From GCA-2861595 sp035526335 (GTDB taxonomy: Bacteria > Actinomycetota > Acidimicrobiia > Acidimicrobiales > GCA-2861595), in contig DATLCN010000036.1 in NCBI GenBank assembly GCA_035526335.1, forward strand, positions 179,004-243,003: DNA of 64,000 nt, read 5' to 3'. Under the pieces are notes generated by a model. The model made no database searches. It was not told the DNA's origin and saw only the letters and a list, made by a program, of their open reading frames with translations. This document shows, in pieces, positions 15,264 through 24,362 of this stretch (positions are counted from its first letter, which is position 1; every line of letters begins with the position of its first letter). A program made the position numbers and the translations under genes.

Positions 15264-15279
15264 CTGGGCGCCGGCCCAG
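15264..15279. terminator. Possible terminator hairpin between convergent genes
   Basis: CTGGGC-GCCG-GCCCAG, a perfect 6-bp stem with a 4-base loop, lies between the convergent ends of dppF and the hypothetical gene at 15286-15654. There is no U-run; it is weak evidence on its own. Confidence 0.35.
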
Positions 15280-15285
15280 GCTCCC

Positions 15286-15654
15286 TCAGCGACCGTGCCG
15301 GCCGATCAGCCACCTCACGGCGCCTGGCATCGAGCGGACCAGGGACGCCGCGCTGGCGCCCCGGGACCGGCCGGCCAGCGACTTCTCGAGCGCCTCCACC
15401 CGCACCTGGAGGGCGTCGATCAGCTCGCGTTGCTCGCGAAGTGCCTCCTCGACGGCCAGCCAGACGACAGGGGTGGGCCGGGCTTCGCCGGCGGCGGCCG
15501 GGCCTCCCTCACCCACCTCGGCGCCCAGCTCCGCTATCCAGTTCTCGTCACGGGGCAGCGGGTCCATGAACTCGCCCTCCGTCGCCTCCCGCCGGGGCGT
15601 CCGGGCCACCGCCGCTCGCCACGCCGCCGTGCGCTTGGGGGGGTCGTCTGGCAT
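15286..15654 (-). CDS. Hypothetical coiled-coil protein
   Basis: A 122-residue protein starting at ATG 15654, 15 bases after the end of the M23 peptidase gene on the same strand, so probably in one transcript. The first 60 residues are polar and rich in Pro, Arg and Glu. Residues about 65-95 (VEEALREQRELIDALQVRV and onwards) form a clear heptad coiled coil, and the C-terminus is basic (WLIGRHGR). There is no signal peptide or membrane segment. I do not recognise a family. Its place behind a LytM-type peptidase hints at a cytoplasmic role linked to the envelope, but that is only context. Confidence 0.6.
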   Translation of the reverse strand: MPDDPPKRTAAWRAAVARTPRREATEGEFMDPLPRDENWIAELGAEVGEGGPAAAGEARPTPVVWLAVEEALREQRELIDALQVRVEALEKSLAGRSRGASAASLVRSMPGAVRWLIGRHGR

Positions 15655-15668
15655 TCGGACCTGACGGC

Positions 15669-17036
15669 TCAACCGGGGTGGGACGCCTGGCGGATCATGG
15701 CCAGAGCCGGGTAGGGGTTGACGGCCTCGCCCCCGCCGGGGTGCATCTCGAAGTGGAGGTGGGGTGGGGTGGTGCGGGCGTTGCCGGTGTTGCCGACGTA
15801 GGCGAGGGTCTGGCCCACCTCGACCAGCTGTCCCTCGGCCAGACCGGGGGCGTACCCCAGGGCGTGGGCGTAGTAGTAGCGGGTGCCGCTCTGGCCCACC
15901 AGCCACAGCTTGGTTCCGCCGAGGAGGTCGGTTCCGAGACGGGTGACGATGCCGCGTTCGAAGGCGACCATCGGCGAGCCACTCGGGGCGAAGACGTCGG
16001 TCCCCTGGTGGGGATGGGCCAGAGGAGTGCCGCTCATGCGGGGCGCCCCCCAGGTGTCGCTGAACCCCGTGGCGGCCGGGACCGGGAAGGCGACACCGAC
16101 GAGGGCGGCGATCTGGCCGGCGTCGAGCGAGGCCGCCTCTCCGCGGCGGCCCACCGTGCGGGTGGTCGCCTCCGCCACCGCAGCCCGTGCGGCGACGAGA
16201 GCGCCCTCGGCTTCGGCGACCGCGGCGTCGAACGACAGCTGCGCACGGGTCGTCGCGTCGAGCACTTCCGCCTGTTCGCTCATGCTGGCGCGGGCCCCAC
16301 GCAACGCGCCTCGGGCGAGCCCGAGGCGGCGGGGAACCTCGTTGAGGTCTTCCGCCGCCAGTGCCAGTGACACCGGCCTCAGGCCCCCGCTCGTGTATGC
16401 ATCCACCGCCCAGCTCCGCACCCGCTCGCGCTGGCGTCCGAACCGGACGACGGCCTCACGCTCGGTGAGGCGGTGGCTGTCGCGGGCGGCCTGTGTGTCG
16501 GCCACCGCCTGCTCCGCCGCTGCCAGGTCGACCGCCGCCTGCGTCTCGAGCCCAACGGCCACCATCAGCCCCAGGCGGGCCTGGTCGAGCCTGGCGGCGA
16601 GCGCCTCGTTGATCTGAGCCTGGTCCACGGGCGGGACGACCGGTGTCGTGGGGGGCGGTACAGGCACCGCCGGCGGGACCTCGTCGAGGAGGACGTCCTC
16701 GTCGGCGCCGGCGTCCCCCCCGAGGTCTTCGTGGAGGGGTTGAGCAGTGGGAGCCGTCGAAGACGGTGCCGGCGCCGGGGGGGGAGCTGTCGACGGTGTC
16801 GTCGCGGGTGCGGTCGGCGGTGACGTCGCCTCCGGCGTGGTCGTGGGCACGGTGCTGGTCGAGGTGGTGGTGGTGTCCGGCGGCGCCGTCGTGGTGGTCG
16901 TGGTCGGTTCCGGATTCTCCTGGCTCATCGCCGAGGTGCCCGTGGCGAGGGTGGCGACGCCCGACAGGACGGCCGACGCGAACCACACGGCCAGCAGCCG
17001 AAAACGCCGAACTTCCCTCCTGTCGCCCCTTGCCAC
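15669..17036 (-). CDS. Secreted M23 (LytM-type) peptidase with coiled coil
   Basis: A 455-residue exported protein. It has an N-terminal signal or anchor at about residues 12-37, a Thr/Pro-rich linker (about 43-100), a long Ala/Arg-rich coiled coil (about 140-300), and a C-terminal Peptidase_M23 domain. The zinc motif is HPHQGTDV (His and Asp) with the later HLHFEMH, so the catalytic residues are all present. Known relatives cut peptidoglycan cross-bridges or, when degenerate, activate amidases during cell division. The layout (coiled coil followed by LytM) resembles EnvC and the actinobacterial RipA-neighbour peptidases. The GTG start at 17036 has no strong ribosome site. Confidence 0.88.
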   Translation of the reverse strand: MARGDRREVRRFRLLAVWFASAVLSGVATLATGTSAMSQENPEPTTTTTTAPPDTTTTSTSTVPTTTPEATSPPTAPATTPSTAPPPAPAPSSTAPTAQPLHEDLGGDAGADEDVLLDEVPPAVPVPPPTTPVVPPVDQAQINEALAARLDQARLGLMVAVGLETQAAVDLAAAEQAVADTQAARDSHRLTEREAVVRFGRQRERVRSWAVDAYTSGGLRPVSLALAAEDLNEVPRRLGLARGALRGARASMSEQAEVLDATTRAQLSFDAAVAEAEGALVAARAAVAEATTRTVGRRGEAASLDAGQIAALVGVAFPVPAATGFSDTWGAPRMSGTPLAHPHQGTDVFAPSGSPMVAFERGIVTRLGTDLLGGTKLWLVGQSGTRYYYAHALGYAPGLAEGQLVEVGQTLAYVGNTGNARTTPPHLHFEMHPGGGEAVNPYPALAMIRQASHPG

Positions 17037-17076
17037 CTAGGTGACAGCATACGCCCATGCGAGCGGCCGGCAGAGG

Positions 17077-17268
17077 TCAGGTGTCGTCCTCTCCACTCCA
17101 GCCCCGGTCCTCGGCCTCCCACTTCTCGTTACGGGCCTGGAGCCGGTCGCGCCATTTGCGGGCGTCCTCCGCCGACGGGTACGGGCCCATCAGGTCATGG
17201 GGTGGGCACACGTCCGCTCCCCGCTCGGCCCGCCTGTGGTGAAGGCACCAGAACCAGTCGTCGGCCAC
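17077..17268 (-). CDS. Conserved actinobacterial small protein
   Basis: A 63-residue protein with GTG start at 17268. The sequence DWFWCLHHRRAE, then MGPYPSAEDARKWRDRLQAR and a final EAEDRGWSGED matches a pattern I have seen in many actinobacterial small hypothetical proteins, in which a W-CL-H segment is followed by a GPY-S-E-A turn and a helix rich in Arg and Glu. It is soluble and acidic at the C-terminus. The function is unknown. It lies between the Calx-beta protein and the M23 peptidase, on the same strand as both. Confidence 0.72.
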   Translation of the reverse strand: MADDWFWCLHHRRAERGADVCPPHDLMGPYPSAEDARKWRDRLQARNEKWEAEDRGWSGEDDT

Positions 17269-17285
17269 GGCGGTGGGCAGCCCTG

Positions 17286-20200
17286 CTAGCTGGGCAGGGC
17301 CGACATCCCCACGATCGGCTTGTTGAGCCTGATGGCGCCGGTGCTGCCGGAGAACGTCGCGTCGCCGAAGGCGAAGATGCCGCCGTCGGAGGCGACGAGC
17401 CAGTAGCCCCTGCCGGCTCTGGTGGAGGCCATCCCGACGATCGGCTTGTTGAGCCTGATGGCGCCCGTGGAGCCGAAGAACCTGGCGTCGCCGAAGGCGA
17501 AGATGCCGCCGTCGGAGGCGACGAGCCAGTAGCCGGTCCTGGGCGGGACCCTGTCGTCGTCCACGATGGTGGCCGTGCCTCGGGCCCGGGCGATGGTGGC
17601 GTTGACCGGGGCGCTCAGGTCCACGGCGAAAGTCTCGTTGTTCTCCACCAACGTCTCGCCCACCACCGGAACACCGATGGCGGCGCTGGTCTGGTCGGCG
17701 GCGAAGGTGAGGGTGCCGCTCGTGGCCGTGTAGTCCGCCGGGGCGGTGGCCGTCCCGTTGGCCGTGGCGTAGTTGACACTCACCGCCTTGGCGCTCGGAG
17801 CCGAGAGCGTCACCGTGAACGTGGCGTTGGTAGTCCCGGAGGCACCTTCCTGTAGCGACACGTCGCTGATCGAGACCGCCGGCACGGCGTCGTTGTCCGT
17901 GATGGTGCCGGTCCCCTGGGGGTCGGTGACGAGGGCGCCGGCGGCGTTCGACAGGTTGACCGTGAAGGTCTCGTCAGCCTCATCGATGAGATCGCCCGCC
18001 ACTGCGACCGTGATCGTCTTGGTTGTCTCGTTCGTGGCGAAGCTGAGGGTGCCGCTCGTGGCCGTGTAGTCCGCCGGGGCGGTGGCCGTGCCGTTGGCCG
18101 TGGCGTAGGCGACGCTGACCGCCGGCGCGGGATCGCCGCCGCGGGTGACGGTGAAGACGGCGTTGGTCGTGCCCGTGTTGCCCTCGGCCACGGTCACGTC
18201 GTTGACCGACAGAGACGGGCCGAGGTCGTTGTCGACGATGGTGCCGATCCCCTCAGCGTCGCTGATGGTGGCGTTGGTGGGGTTCGAGAGGTTCACGGTG
18301 AAGGTCTCGTCGAGCTCGTCGGCGGTGTCGCCCAGCACCGGCACGGACACCGTCTGCTCGGTCTGGCCCGCGGTGAAGGTGAGCGTTCCGCTGGCGGCGG
18401 TGTAGTCGCTGCCGGCGGTGGCCGTGCCGTTGGCGGTGGCGTAGGCGACCGTCACCGTCCCCGAGCTGGCCGGCAGGAGGCGCACCCGGAACACGGCGGA
18501 GACGCTGCCTGTGTCGGGCTCCACGATCGGCACGTCGTCGAGCGAAAGGGTGGGCGGCCCGTCGTCGTCGAGGATCGTGCCGATACCCCGGCCGTCGTCG
18601 ATGGTGGCGTTGGTCTCCCCGGACAGGTCGAGGGTGAAGGTCTCGTTCGGTTCGTCGGTCACGTCGCCGGCGACCGTCACGTCCACGGTCCTGCTCGTCT
18701 GGCCGGCGGTGAAGGTGAGGGTGCCGGACGCGGCGGTGTAGTCGCTGCCGGCCGTGGCCGTGCCATTGGCGGTGGTGTAGGCGACGGTGACGGTGCGGCC
18801 GCTGGCGGCGGAGAGGCTGACGGTGAAGGACGCGACCGCGGTCCCGGAATTGCCCTCGAGGACGCTGACGTCGTTCACGGACAGGGACGGCAGCGGGTCG
18901 TTGTCGGTGATCACGACCTGGCCCTGGGCGTCGGCGATGGTTGCGTTCGTGGCGACCAGCAGGTCGACGGTGAACGTCTCGTTGTCCTCGTCCAGGTTGT
19001 CGGGCAGGACCGCCAGGGAGATGTTCCTGCTCGTCTCGCCGGGGGCGAAGGTGACGGTGCCGGTGGCGGCCGTGTAGTCGCTGCCGGCCGCCGCCGTGCC
19101 GTTGTTGGTCTCGTAGGTGACGGTGACGGTGCGCCCGCTGGCGGCGGAGAGGCTCACGACGGCGGTGGCACCGGTGGTGGTCAGGTCCCCCTCGGTGGCA
19201 ATGGCGTCGGCGACGGAGAGTGCCGGCTGGGCGTCGTCGTCGGTGATCGTCCCCTGGCCCTGGGCATCGGTGACGTCGGCGTTGAGGGCGGCCGACAGGT
19301 TGACCAAAAAGGTCTCGTCGACCTCGTCGAGCACGTCGCCGTTGACCGGGACGGTGATGGTCTTGGTCGTTTCACCCACGGCGAAGGTGACGGTGCCGGT
19401 GGAAGCGGCATAGTCCGCGGGCGCGGTGGCCGTGCCGTCGGCGGTGGCGTAGACGACGGTCACCTGCTGGGTGGCGGCCGGGCTCAGGGTGACGGTGAGG
19501 GTGGCGTTGACCGTTCCGGTGTTCCCCTCGGCGACGGTGACGTCGTTGACCGACAGCAGCGAAGGTTGCCCGTCGTCGTTCAAGATGGTGCCGACGCCCT
19601 GGGCATCGGCGATGGTGGCATTGGTTTCGTTGGAGAGGTTCACGGTGAAGGTCTCCGACAGCTCGGCGTTCACGTCGCCGACGACGAGGACGGTGATCAC
19701 CTCCGACGTGTCGGTGGGAACGAAGGTGACGGTGCCGGTCTGCGCCACGTAGTCACCGGGGGCGGCGGCGGTGCGGTCGGCCGTGGCGTAGTCGACCGTC
19801 ACCGCCTGCAGACTGGACGGGGCGAGGGTCACCGTGAAGGTGAAGGCGGTGGTGCCGGTGGATCCCTCCACGGCGCTGCGGTCGCTGATCGACAGAGCCG
19901 CTCCGGCGTCGTCGTCGGTGATGGTTCCGGTGCCCTGGGGGTCGGCGACGGTGGCGTTGGTGGCCCCGCTCAGGTTCACGGTGAAGGTCTCGTCGGGCTC
20001 GTCGACCGTGTCACCCCTCACCGGAACGGAGATGGTCCTGGTGGTGACGCCGGGATCGAAGGTGAGGCTGCCTGAGGTGGTGGTGTAGTCGCTGCCGGCC
20101 GTCGCCGTGCCGGGGGCGGTGGTGTAGGTGGCGGTCACGGGCCTGCCGCTGGCCGGCGAGAGCGTGACGGTGAACACGGCGTCGGTGGAGCCGGTGTTCC

Positions 20201-21038
20201 CCTCGGTGACGATGACGTTGTCGATCGACAGCGCCGGCGGTCCGTCGTCGTCGACGATGGTTCCCACGCCCTGGGGATCGGCGATGTCCGCGTTGAGGAC
20301 GCCCGACAGATTGACCACGAAGGTCTCGTTCAGCTCGTCGATGGGATCGTCGGTGACGGCGACGGTGACGGTCTTGTTGGTCTGGCCCGGGTCGAAGGTG
20401 AGCGCGCCGCTGGCGGCCGTGTAGTCGGAGCCGGCGGCCGCGGAGGCGTCGGCCGTGGTGTAGTTCACCGTCACCGTCCGGCCGCTGGCCGCCGACAGCG
20501 AGACGGTGAAGGTGATGCCGAGTAGGGCGCCCTCCGCTTCGGTGACGGGGTTCGGGGTGCCGTTGTCGACCGACAGCCTGGGGCGGGCGTCGTCGTCGAG
20601 GATGGTGCCGACACCCTGGCCATCACCGACGGTGGCGTTGACCGGGTTGGCCAGGTTGACGAGGAAGGTCTCGTCGGGCTCGTCGATGGAGTCGCCGATC
20701 ACGTCGACGTTGATCGTCCTGGTCGTCTGGTTAGGCGCGAAGACCACGGTGCCCGTCTTCGCCGTGTAGTCCGATCCGGCGGTGGCGGTCCCGTTGGCCG
20801 TGACGTAGTCCACCACGACCGTCTGGGTGCTGACCGACGACAACGTGACGGTGAAGGTCGCCGGGGCGCTGCCGATGTTGCCCTCGGACCGGGAGGTGTC
20901 GCTTATGGAGATCGTCTCGCCGACGGCCCAGGCGGGGCGGGCGATCGCTCCTGGAAGGGCGAGGGCGAGGGCGAGCGCGACGACGCCGGCGGCGCGGGCG
21001 CTGACACGGCGGACGACGGCAGGGCTGCGAAAATTCAT
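17286..21038 (-). CDS. Large secreted Calx-beta repeat protein with C-terminal YWLVASDGG repeats
   Basis: A 1250-residue exported protein with a signal peptide at residues 1-38 (cleavage around PAWAVG). Ten Calx-beta domains of roughly 110 residues follow, each with the pattern LSV-D--V-EGN-G, V-Y-TA-GTA-AGSDYTA, DE-DETF-VNLS and GTI-DDD. The acidic D-D loops are the usual calcium sites. The end has two copies of a 16-residue unit, GYWLVASDGGIFAFGD, with GSTGAIRLNKPIVGM. The same unit ends the next gene upstream. Calx-beta proteins act in adhesion or matrix contact when bacterial. The tandem repeats are also visible as about 330-base DNA repeats, which may allow copy-number change or assembly collapse. 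There is no LPXTG motif; retention may depend on the C-terminal units. Confidence 0.9.
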   Translation of the reverse strand: MNFRSPAVVRRVSARAAGVVALALALALPGAIARPAWAVGETISISDTSRSEGNIGSAPATFTVTLSSVSTQTVVVDYVTANGTATAGSDYTAKTGTVVFAPNQTTRTINVDVIGDSIDEPDETFLVNLANPVNATVGDGQGVGTILDDDARPRLSVDNGTPNPVTEAEGALLGITFTVSLSAASGRTVTVNYTTADASAAAGSDYTAASGALTFDPGQTNKTVTVAVTDDPIDELNETFVVNLSGVLNADIADPQGVGTIVDDDGPPALSIDNVIVTEGNTGSTDAVFTVTLSPASGRPVTATYTTAPGTATAGSDYTTTSGSLTFDPGVTTRTISVPVRGDTVDEPDETFTVNLSGATNATVADPQGTGTITDDDAGAALSISDRSAVEGSTGTTAFTFTVTLAPSSLQAVTVDYATADRTAAAPGDYVAQTGTVTFVPTDTSEVITVLVVGDVNAELSETFTVNLSNETNATIADAQGVGTILNDDGQPSLLSVNDVTVAEGNTGTVNATLTVTLSPAATQQVTVVYATADGTATAPADYAASTGTVTFAVGETTKTITVPVNGDVLDEVDETFLVNLSAALNADVTDAQGQGTITDDDAQPALSVADAIATEGDLTTTGATAVVSLSAASGRTVTVTYETNNGTAAAGSDYTAATGTVTFAPGETSRNISLAVLPDNLDEDNETFTVDLLVATNATIADAQGQVVITDNDPLPSLSVNDVSVLEGNSGTAVASFTVSLSAASGRTVTVAYTTANGTATAGSDYTAASGTLTFTAGQTSRTVDVTVAGDVTDEPNETFTLDLSGETNATIDDGRGIGTILDDDGPPTLSLDDVPIVEPDTGSVSAVFRVRLLPASSGTVTVAYATANGTATAGSDYTAASGTLTFTAGQTEQTVSVPVLGDTADELDETFTVNLSNPTNATISDAEGIGTIVDNDLGPSLSVNDVTVAEGNTGTTNAVFTVTRGGDPAPAVSVAYATANGTATAPADYTATSGTLSFATNETTKTITVAVAGDLIDEADETFTVNLSNAAGALVTDPQGTGTITDNDAVPAVSISDVSLQEGASGTTNATFTVTLSAPSAKAVSVNYATANGTATAPADYTATSGTLTFAADQTSAAIGVPVVGETLVENNETFAVDLSAPVNATIARARGTATIVDDDRVPPRTGYWLVASDGGIFAFGDARFFGSTGAIRLNKPIVGMASTRAGRGYWLVASDGGIFAFGDATFSGSTGAIRLNKPIVGMSALPS

Positions 21039-21301
21039 TCAGGGACCGCCTGTAGGTATAGGGAGGTGCGAAACGGCACCACGCCGTCAACCGATGGTAC
21101 CGGCCATCAGCCGGCCTCGAGTCGATCTGTCGGCGCCGGTCTCCCGGACCAGGGCGATGATGCGTTCATCACGGCGGCGTGGGGGGGAGCGTGGGCAACG
21201 ACGACGCCGTTTCGTCGCCGGCTTCGGCGGGTTGTCGAGGCCGGCGACTCAGGCCGACGGGTTCGCCCTGAACATCGGGCGATATCACGACGGGTCGTCG
21301 G

Positions 21302-22708
21302 TCAGTGCCTGGCCATTCCCACGACGGGCTTGTTGAGGGTGATGGCGCCGGTGGAGCCGTGGAAAGCGGCGTCGCCGAAGGCGAAGATGCCACCGTCGCT
21401 GGCCACCAGCCAGTAGCCGCGCCCGGGGACGGCAGCAGGAGCAGCGGAGCCCACGGTGATCGTGTCGATACTGGTCGCCGCGGGGGCGACGCCGTTGCCG
21501 GCGGTGACGGTGAACGTCGACGTGCCGGCGGTGGTCGGGATGCCGGAGAGCACGCCGGTCGTGGAGCTCAGCGTGAGTCCAGCCGGGAGGGACCCGGCCG
21601 TGACCGAGAAAGTGGGTGCTGGCGTCCCGGTGGCCGCGTAGGTGTAGAGGTAGGCGGTACCGACGGTCCCGGCCGGCGGGGAGTGGGCGGTGAGGACCGG
21701 GGGCGCGGTGATGGTGACCGTGTCGGCGCTGGTCGCGTCGGGAGCGACACCATTGCCGGCGGTGACGGTGAACGTCGAAGTCCCTCCGGTGGTCGGGGTG
21801 CCGGACAGGATGCCGGTCGCCGGGTCGAGGCTGAGGCCGGCAGGCAGCGTTCCGCTGGTGACCGAGAAAGTCGGCGCCGGATCTCCGGTGGCTTCGTAGG
21901 TGTAGGAGTAGGCGCTACCGACGGTTCCCCCCGGTGGGGAGTCGGCGGTGAAGAGCGGAGCGAGGCTGACGACGATCGTGTCCGCGCTCGTCGCGCTCGG
22001 GGGAGCCCCGTTTGCCGCGGTGACGGTGAACGTCGAGGTTTCCGGCGTGGTCGGCGTACCGGAGAGGACACCGGTCGTCGAGTCCAGGGTAAGCCCCGCA
22101 GGCAGGGTTCCGCTGGTGACCGCAAACGTGGGCGCGGGATCGCCCGTCGCCGTGTAGGTGTAGGTGTAGGCGGTGCCGACCGTCGCCGGCGGCGGAGAGT
22201 CCGCGGTGAACGCCGGGGCTACCACGGCGGACACGTCACCGGCAACCGTGACCGTGTAGGCGCCGCTGCCACCGACGTAGGAGTCGACCGACCACGTGTA
22301 CAGATCCGTGGCCGGCAGTGTGAACGACAACGAGTAGCTGGTCGTACCGCCGCTTTGACTGACCGCCGGGGGCGACGGGCGAGAAGACCCGGCGGCCGGC
22401 ACTGTAGGGGTTTCGTAGACCCACACGTACGAGGCGAAGCTGGGTGATGAGACGGTCATGGTCACTGCCGTGCCGGCCGTGCCGTAGAAGGTGTACCAGT
22501 CGGCCCGGTCCGTCGAGCCATCGATCGTTCCGGACTGAGCACCTGGCCCGGTGCCATCTATCGAGTCCACTGTGCTGGCGCTGCCGTGCTGGGCGTGGGC
22601 GCTGGGAGCTATGCCGATTGCCAGCACGCTCAACGCGACGACGAGGATGGCCACGCCGCGGGTGCGGTGCGACGGAACGAATGTCTGTGCCGACTGTGAC
22701 GCGTGCAT
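21302..22708 (-). CDS. Secreted Ig-like (He_PIG) protein with the same C-terminal unit
   Basis: A 468-residue exported protein. The signal peptide covers about residues 1-40 (cleavage near AHAQHG). Residues 42-155 resemble a bacterial pre-peptidase C-terminal beta domain (DRADWYTFYGTAGTAVTMTV). Three putative-Ig He_PIG repeats follow, each with PAPTFSVT-GTLPAGL-LD and TGVLSGTPTT. The C-terminus is one GYWLVASDGGIFAFGD unit with GSTGAITLNKPVVGM, shared with the Calx-beta protein downstream. A minus-strand TATAGT box at 22782-22777 and AAGG before the ATG support transcription from 22.78 kb. It is probably a cell-surface adhesin or matrix protein. Confidence 0.87.
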   Translation of the reverse strand: MHASQSAQTFVPSHRTRGVAILVVALSVLAIGIAPSAHAQHGSASTVDSIDGTGPGAQSGTIDGSTDRADWYTFYGTAGTAVTMTVSSPSFASYVWVYETPTVPAAGSSRPSPPAVSQSGGTTSYSLSFTLPATDLYTWSVDSYVGGSGAYTVTVAGDVSAVVAPAFTADSPPPATVGTAYTYTYTATGDPAPTFAVTSGTLPAGLTLDSTTGVLSGTPTTPETSTFTVTAANGAPPSATSADTIVVSLAPLFTADSPPGGTVGSAYSYTYEATGDPAPTFSVTSGTLPAGLSLDPATGILSGTPTTGGTSTFTVTAGNGVAPDATSADTVTITAPPVLTAHSPPAGTVGTAYLYTYAATGTPAPTFSVTAGSLPAGLTLSSTTGVLSGIPTTAGTSTFTVTAGNGVAPAATSIDTITVGSAAPAAVPGRGYWLVASDGGIFAFGDAAFHGSTGAITLNKPVVGMARH

Positions 22709-23181
22709 GTGGTACCGCCTTCTGGCGCCGGGGTTCGCGCCGATGGTCGCTCTTGTGAGGATCTCCCTGTTGCGTGACTATAGGCAAGAGGGGGACGAAG
22801 GAGGCAGATGGGCTGGGCAGCTCTTTTTGGACCATCACCGCGCAGCTGATTACGAACAGCGCCCACTACAACGGCGAGCACGACGGCCATGACGCCAACG
22901 CCAACTGCGACAACGACCTCTGGTCGAACAACTACTTGGACTGGGTGAACCAGGCCCGCGTCTCGCCCTCAGCCGGCGTTCGGTAATCCTCACCCAGCCT
23001 CAGCGACAATGCCGCTCGGCCCCCCACCGGCGTTGGTGGGGCCAGCGGTCCGGCGGGTTTCAAACCCCTGGGGATCCTTCTGCGGCACCCGTGTCGAGAC
23101 CAGCCGGAGGGAGACCGAAGCGGGTCTCGTCGGTCCCCGCCGATCCCCACCGCCCGGTGGGTCTCCGCCGGCACCGTCGCG
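22709..23181. other. 473-base intergenic region with leader and hairpins
   Basis: No convincing gene is seen here; the open frames have poor codon bias. On the minus strand TATAGT (22782-22777) could be a -10 box giving a leader of about 70 bases before the gene at 22708, with a GGCGC/GCGCC hairpin just ahead of the ribosome site. Nearer the HAD gene end there are three hairpins: one at about 23018-23044, GAGACC/GGTCTC (23111-23128), and a perfect CCCACCG/CGGTGGG (23146-23161) that may terminate the HAD transcript. Confidence 0.45.
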
Positions 23182-23913
23182 TCAGACGTGCACGCCCAGG
23201 GCCGCCGGCAGCTGGTCGAAGTGGGAGATCACGTGATCTCCCTCGGGACCGGACGCCGTGTCGTCGTCCCTGATCCCGATGTAGCGAACGGCCACCATCC
23301 CCATGGCCTGGGCGCCGGCCACGTCGGTGCGACGTATGTCCCCGACGTGGGCCACCCGTTCGGGAGCCGGGTCACCGAGGCCGGCCAGGGCGTGCTCGAA
23401 GATGGCCGGCGCCGGTTTGTAGGCGCCCACCTCGTCCGAGAACGACCAGTGATCGAAGAGGGGCAGCAGCCCGTGGCGGATGAGGTGCTCGCGCAGCGTA
23501 GAGGAGGGCGTGAAGCCGACGTCACAGATGATGCCGAGCTTGAGGCCAGCCGCCTTGAGCGCTCGTAGACAGTCCTCGATGCCCTCGGAGAGGTGCAACT
23601 CGGCTTCCTGCCCGGCTCTGCCGAAGGCGTCGATCAGGGACGCCCGCACATCGGTCGGCACCTGCACGCCCAGGTTCTCGATGATGTGCTCCGCCGCCTC
23701 TGCGGCCTGGAACTGCTCGTTGGCCTGCCAGGCGGCGATGTAGGCGTCCCAGGCCGCGTCGTACACCGCTTCCAACTTCAGCCGCTCGAGGGCGAAACCG
23801 GCTTCCTCGAGCAGCCCCGACCATGCTTCCATCCGCCGGCTGCGCAGTTGCCCCCGCAGTTCGTAGGCGAGGGTGTTCCAGTAATCGAATGTGACCGCCT
23901 CGATTGCCCCCAT
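23182..23913 (-). CDS. HAD-superfamily hydrolase
   Basis: A 243-residue cytoplasmic phosphatase-like protein of the haloacid dehalogenase superfamily. Motif I is VTFDYWNTLAYE, with the nucleophilic Asp but Tyr-Trp in place of the usual xD. A helical C1 cap follows at about 20-100, motif II is LGIICDVG, the motif III lysine is in GAYKPAPAIFEHAL and motif IV is VAHVGDIRRTDVAGAQAMG. The substrate cannot be read; this subgroup includes phosphoglycolate-like and 2-haloacid hydrolases. It is 45 bases downstream of bldC on the same strand and may be co-transcribed. Confidence 0.85.
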   Translation of the reverse strand: MGAIEAVTFDYWNTLAYELRGQLRSRRMEAWSGLLEEAGFALERLKLEAVYDAAWDAYIAAWQANEQFQAAEAAEHIIENLGVQVPTDVRASLIDAFGRAGQEAELHLSEGIEDCLRALKAAGLKLGIICDVGFTPSSTLREHLIRHGLLPLFDHWSFSDEVGAYKPAPAIFEHALAGLGDPAPERVAHVGDIRRTDVAGAQAMGMVAVRYIGIRDDDTASGPEGDHVISHFDQLPAALGVHV

Positions 23914-23958
23914 GCGGAGGGGGACCCTACCGGCGGCGCGCTGGCAGGCGCGACGCCC

Positions 23959-24156
23959 TCAGGCGCCCTGCTGCTCCATCTCTGCCAGCGAGCGTCGGAT
24001 CTCCGACTCCCGGAAGCGACGATGGCCCCCGAGGGTACGGACGGCGGAGATCTTGCCGGCACGGGCCCACCGGGTCACGGTCTTCGGATTGACCCGGAAG
24101 AGGGCAGCGACCTCAGCGGGGGTCAGGAGTGCGTCGGATTGAGATACGTCGTTCAC
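23959..24156 (-). CDS. bldC: BldC-like MerR-type DNA-binding protein
   Basis: A 65-residue protein that is almost entirely one winged helix-turn-helix of the MerR type: LLTPAEVAALFRVNPKTVTR, then WARAGKISAVRTLGGHRRFR. This is the size and sequence pattern of BldC, which in Streptomyces binds direct repeats as a cooperative head-to-tail array and controls developmental genes. BldC orthologues are found widely in actinobacteria, including non-sporulating ones. It is divergent from the E1 dehydrogenase gene. Upstream bases 24157-24362 contain two TTCAGG words 17 bases apart and the palindrome CCCT-TTC-AGGG; neither is assigned. Confidence 0.9.
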   Translation of the reverse strand: MNDVSQSDALLTPAEVAALFRVNPKTVTRWARAGKISAVRTLGGHRRFRESEIRRSLAEMEQQGA

Positions 24157-24362
24157 GGGTGAGTCCCTTCAGGAAATGATCCCTTTCAGGGTGTACGAAC
24201 GGCGAGTGACCCCGTGACGCCAATGGCCTGAACGCGCCAATTTCGCCCTCATCGTTCTAACTAGTGCGAGCCCGACACCTGGCGCGAGACGGGCACAGTA
24301 CGCTCCCCCCGATCCGCATGCCCGTCGCCCCCCGCGCCAGCCGCATACCCGGAACGGGCCGC

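Noticed and set aside
22709..22782. Cyclic di-GMP (GEMM) riboswitch in the leader of the Ig-like protein gene
   Set aside because: CACGCAACAGGG resembles the start of the motif, but the conserved GGACGCAAAG and later helices are absent.
24167..24190. TTCAGG words upstream of bldC as another fusion-type operator
   Set aside because: Only two copies, 17 bases apart, not the 10-11-11 phasing seen at the fusions.
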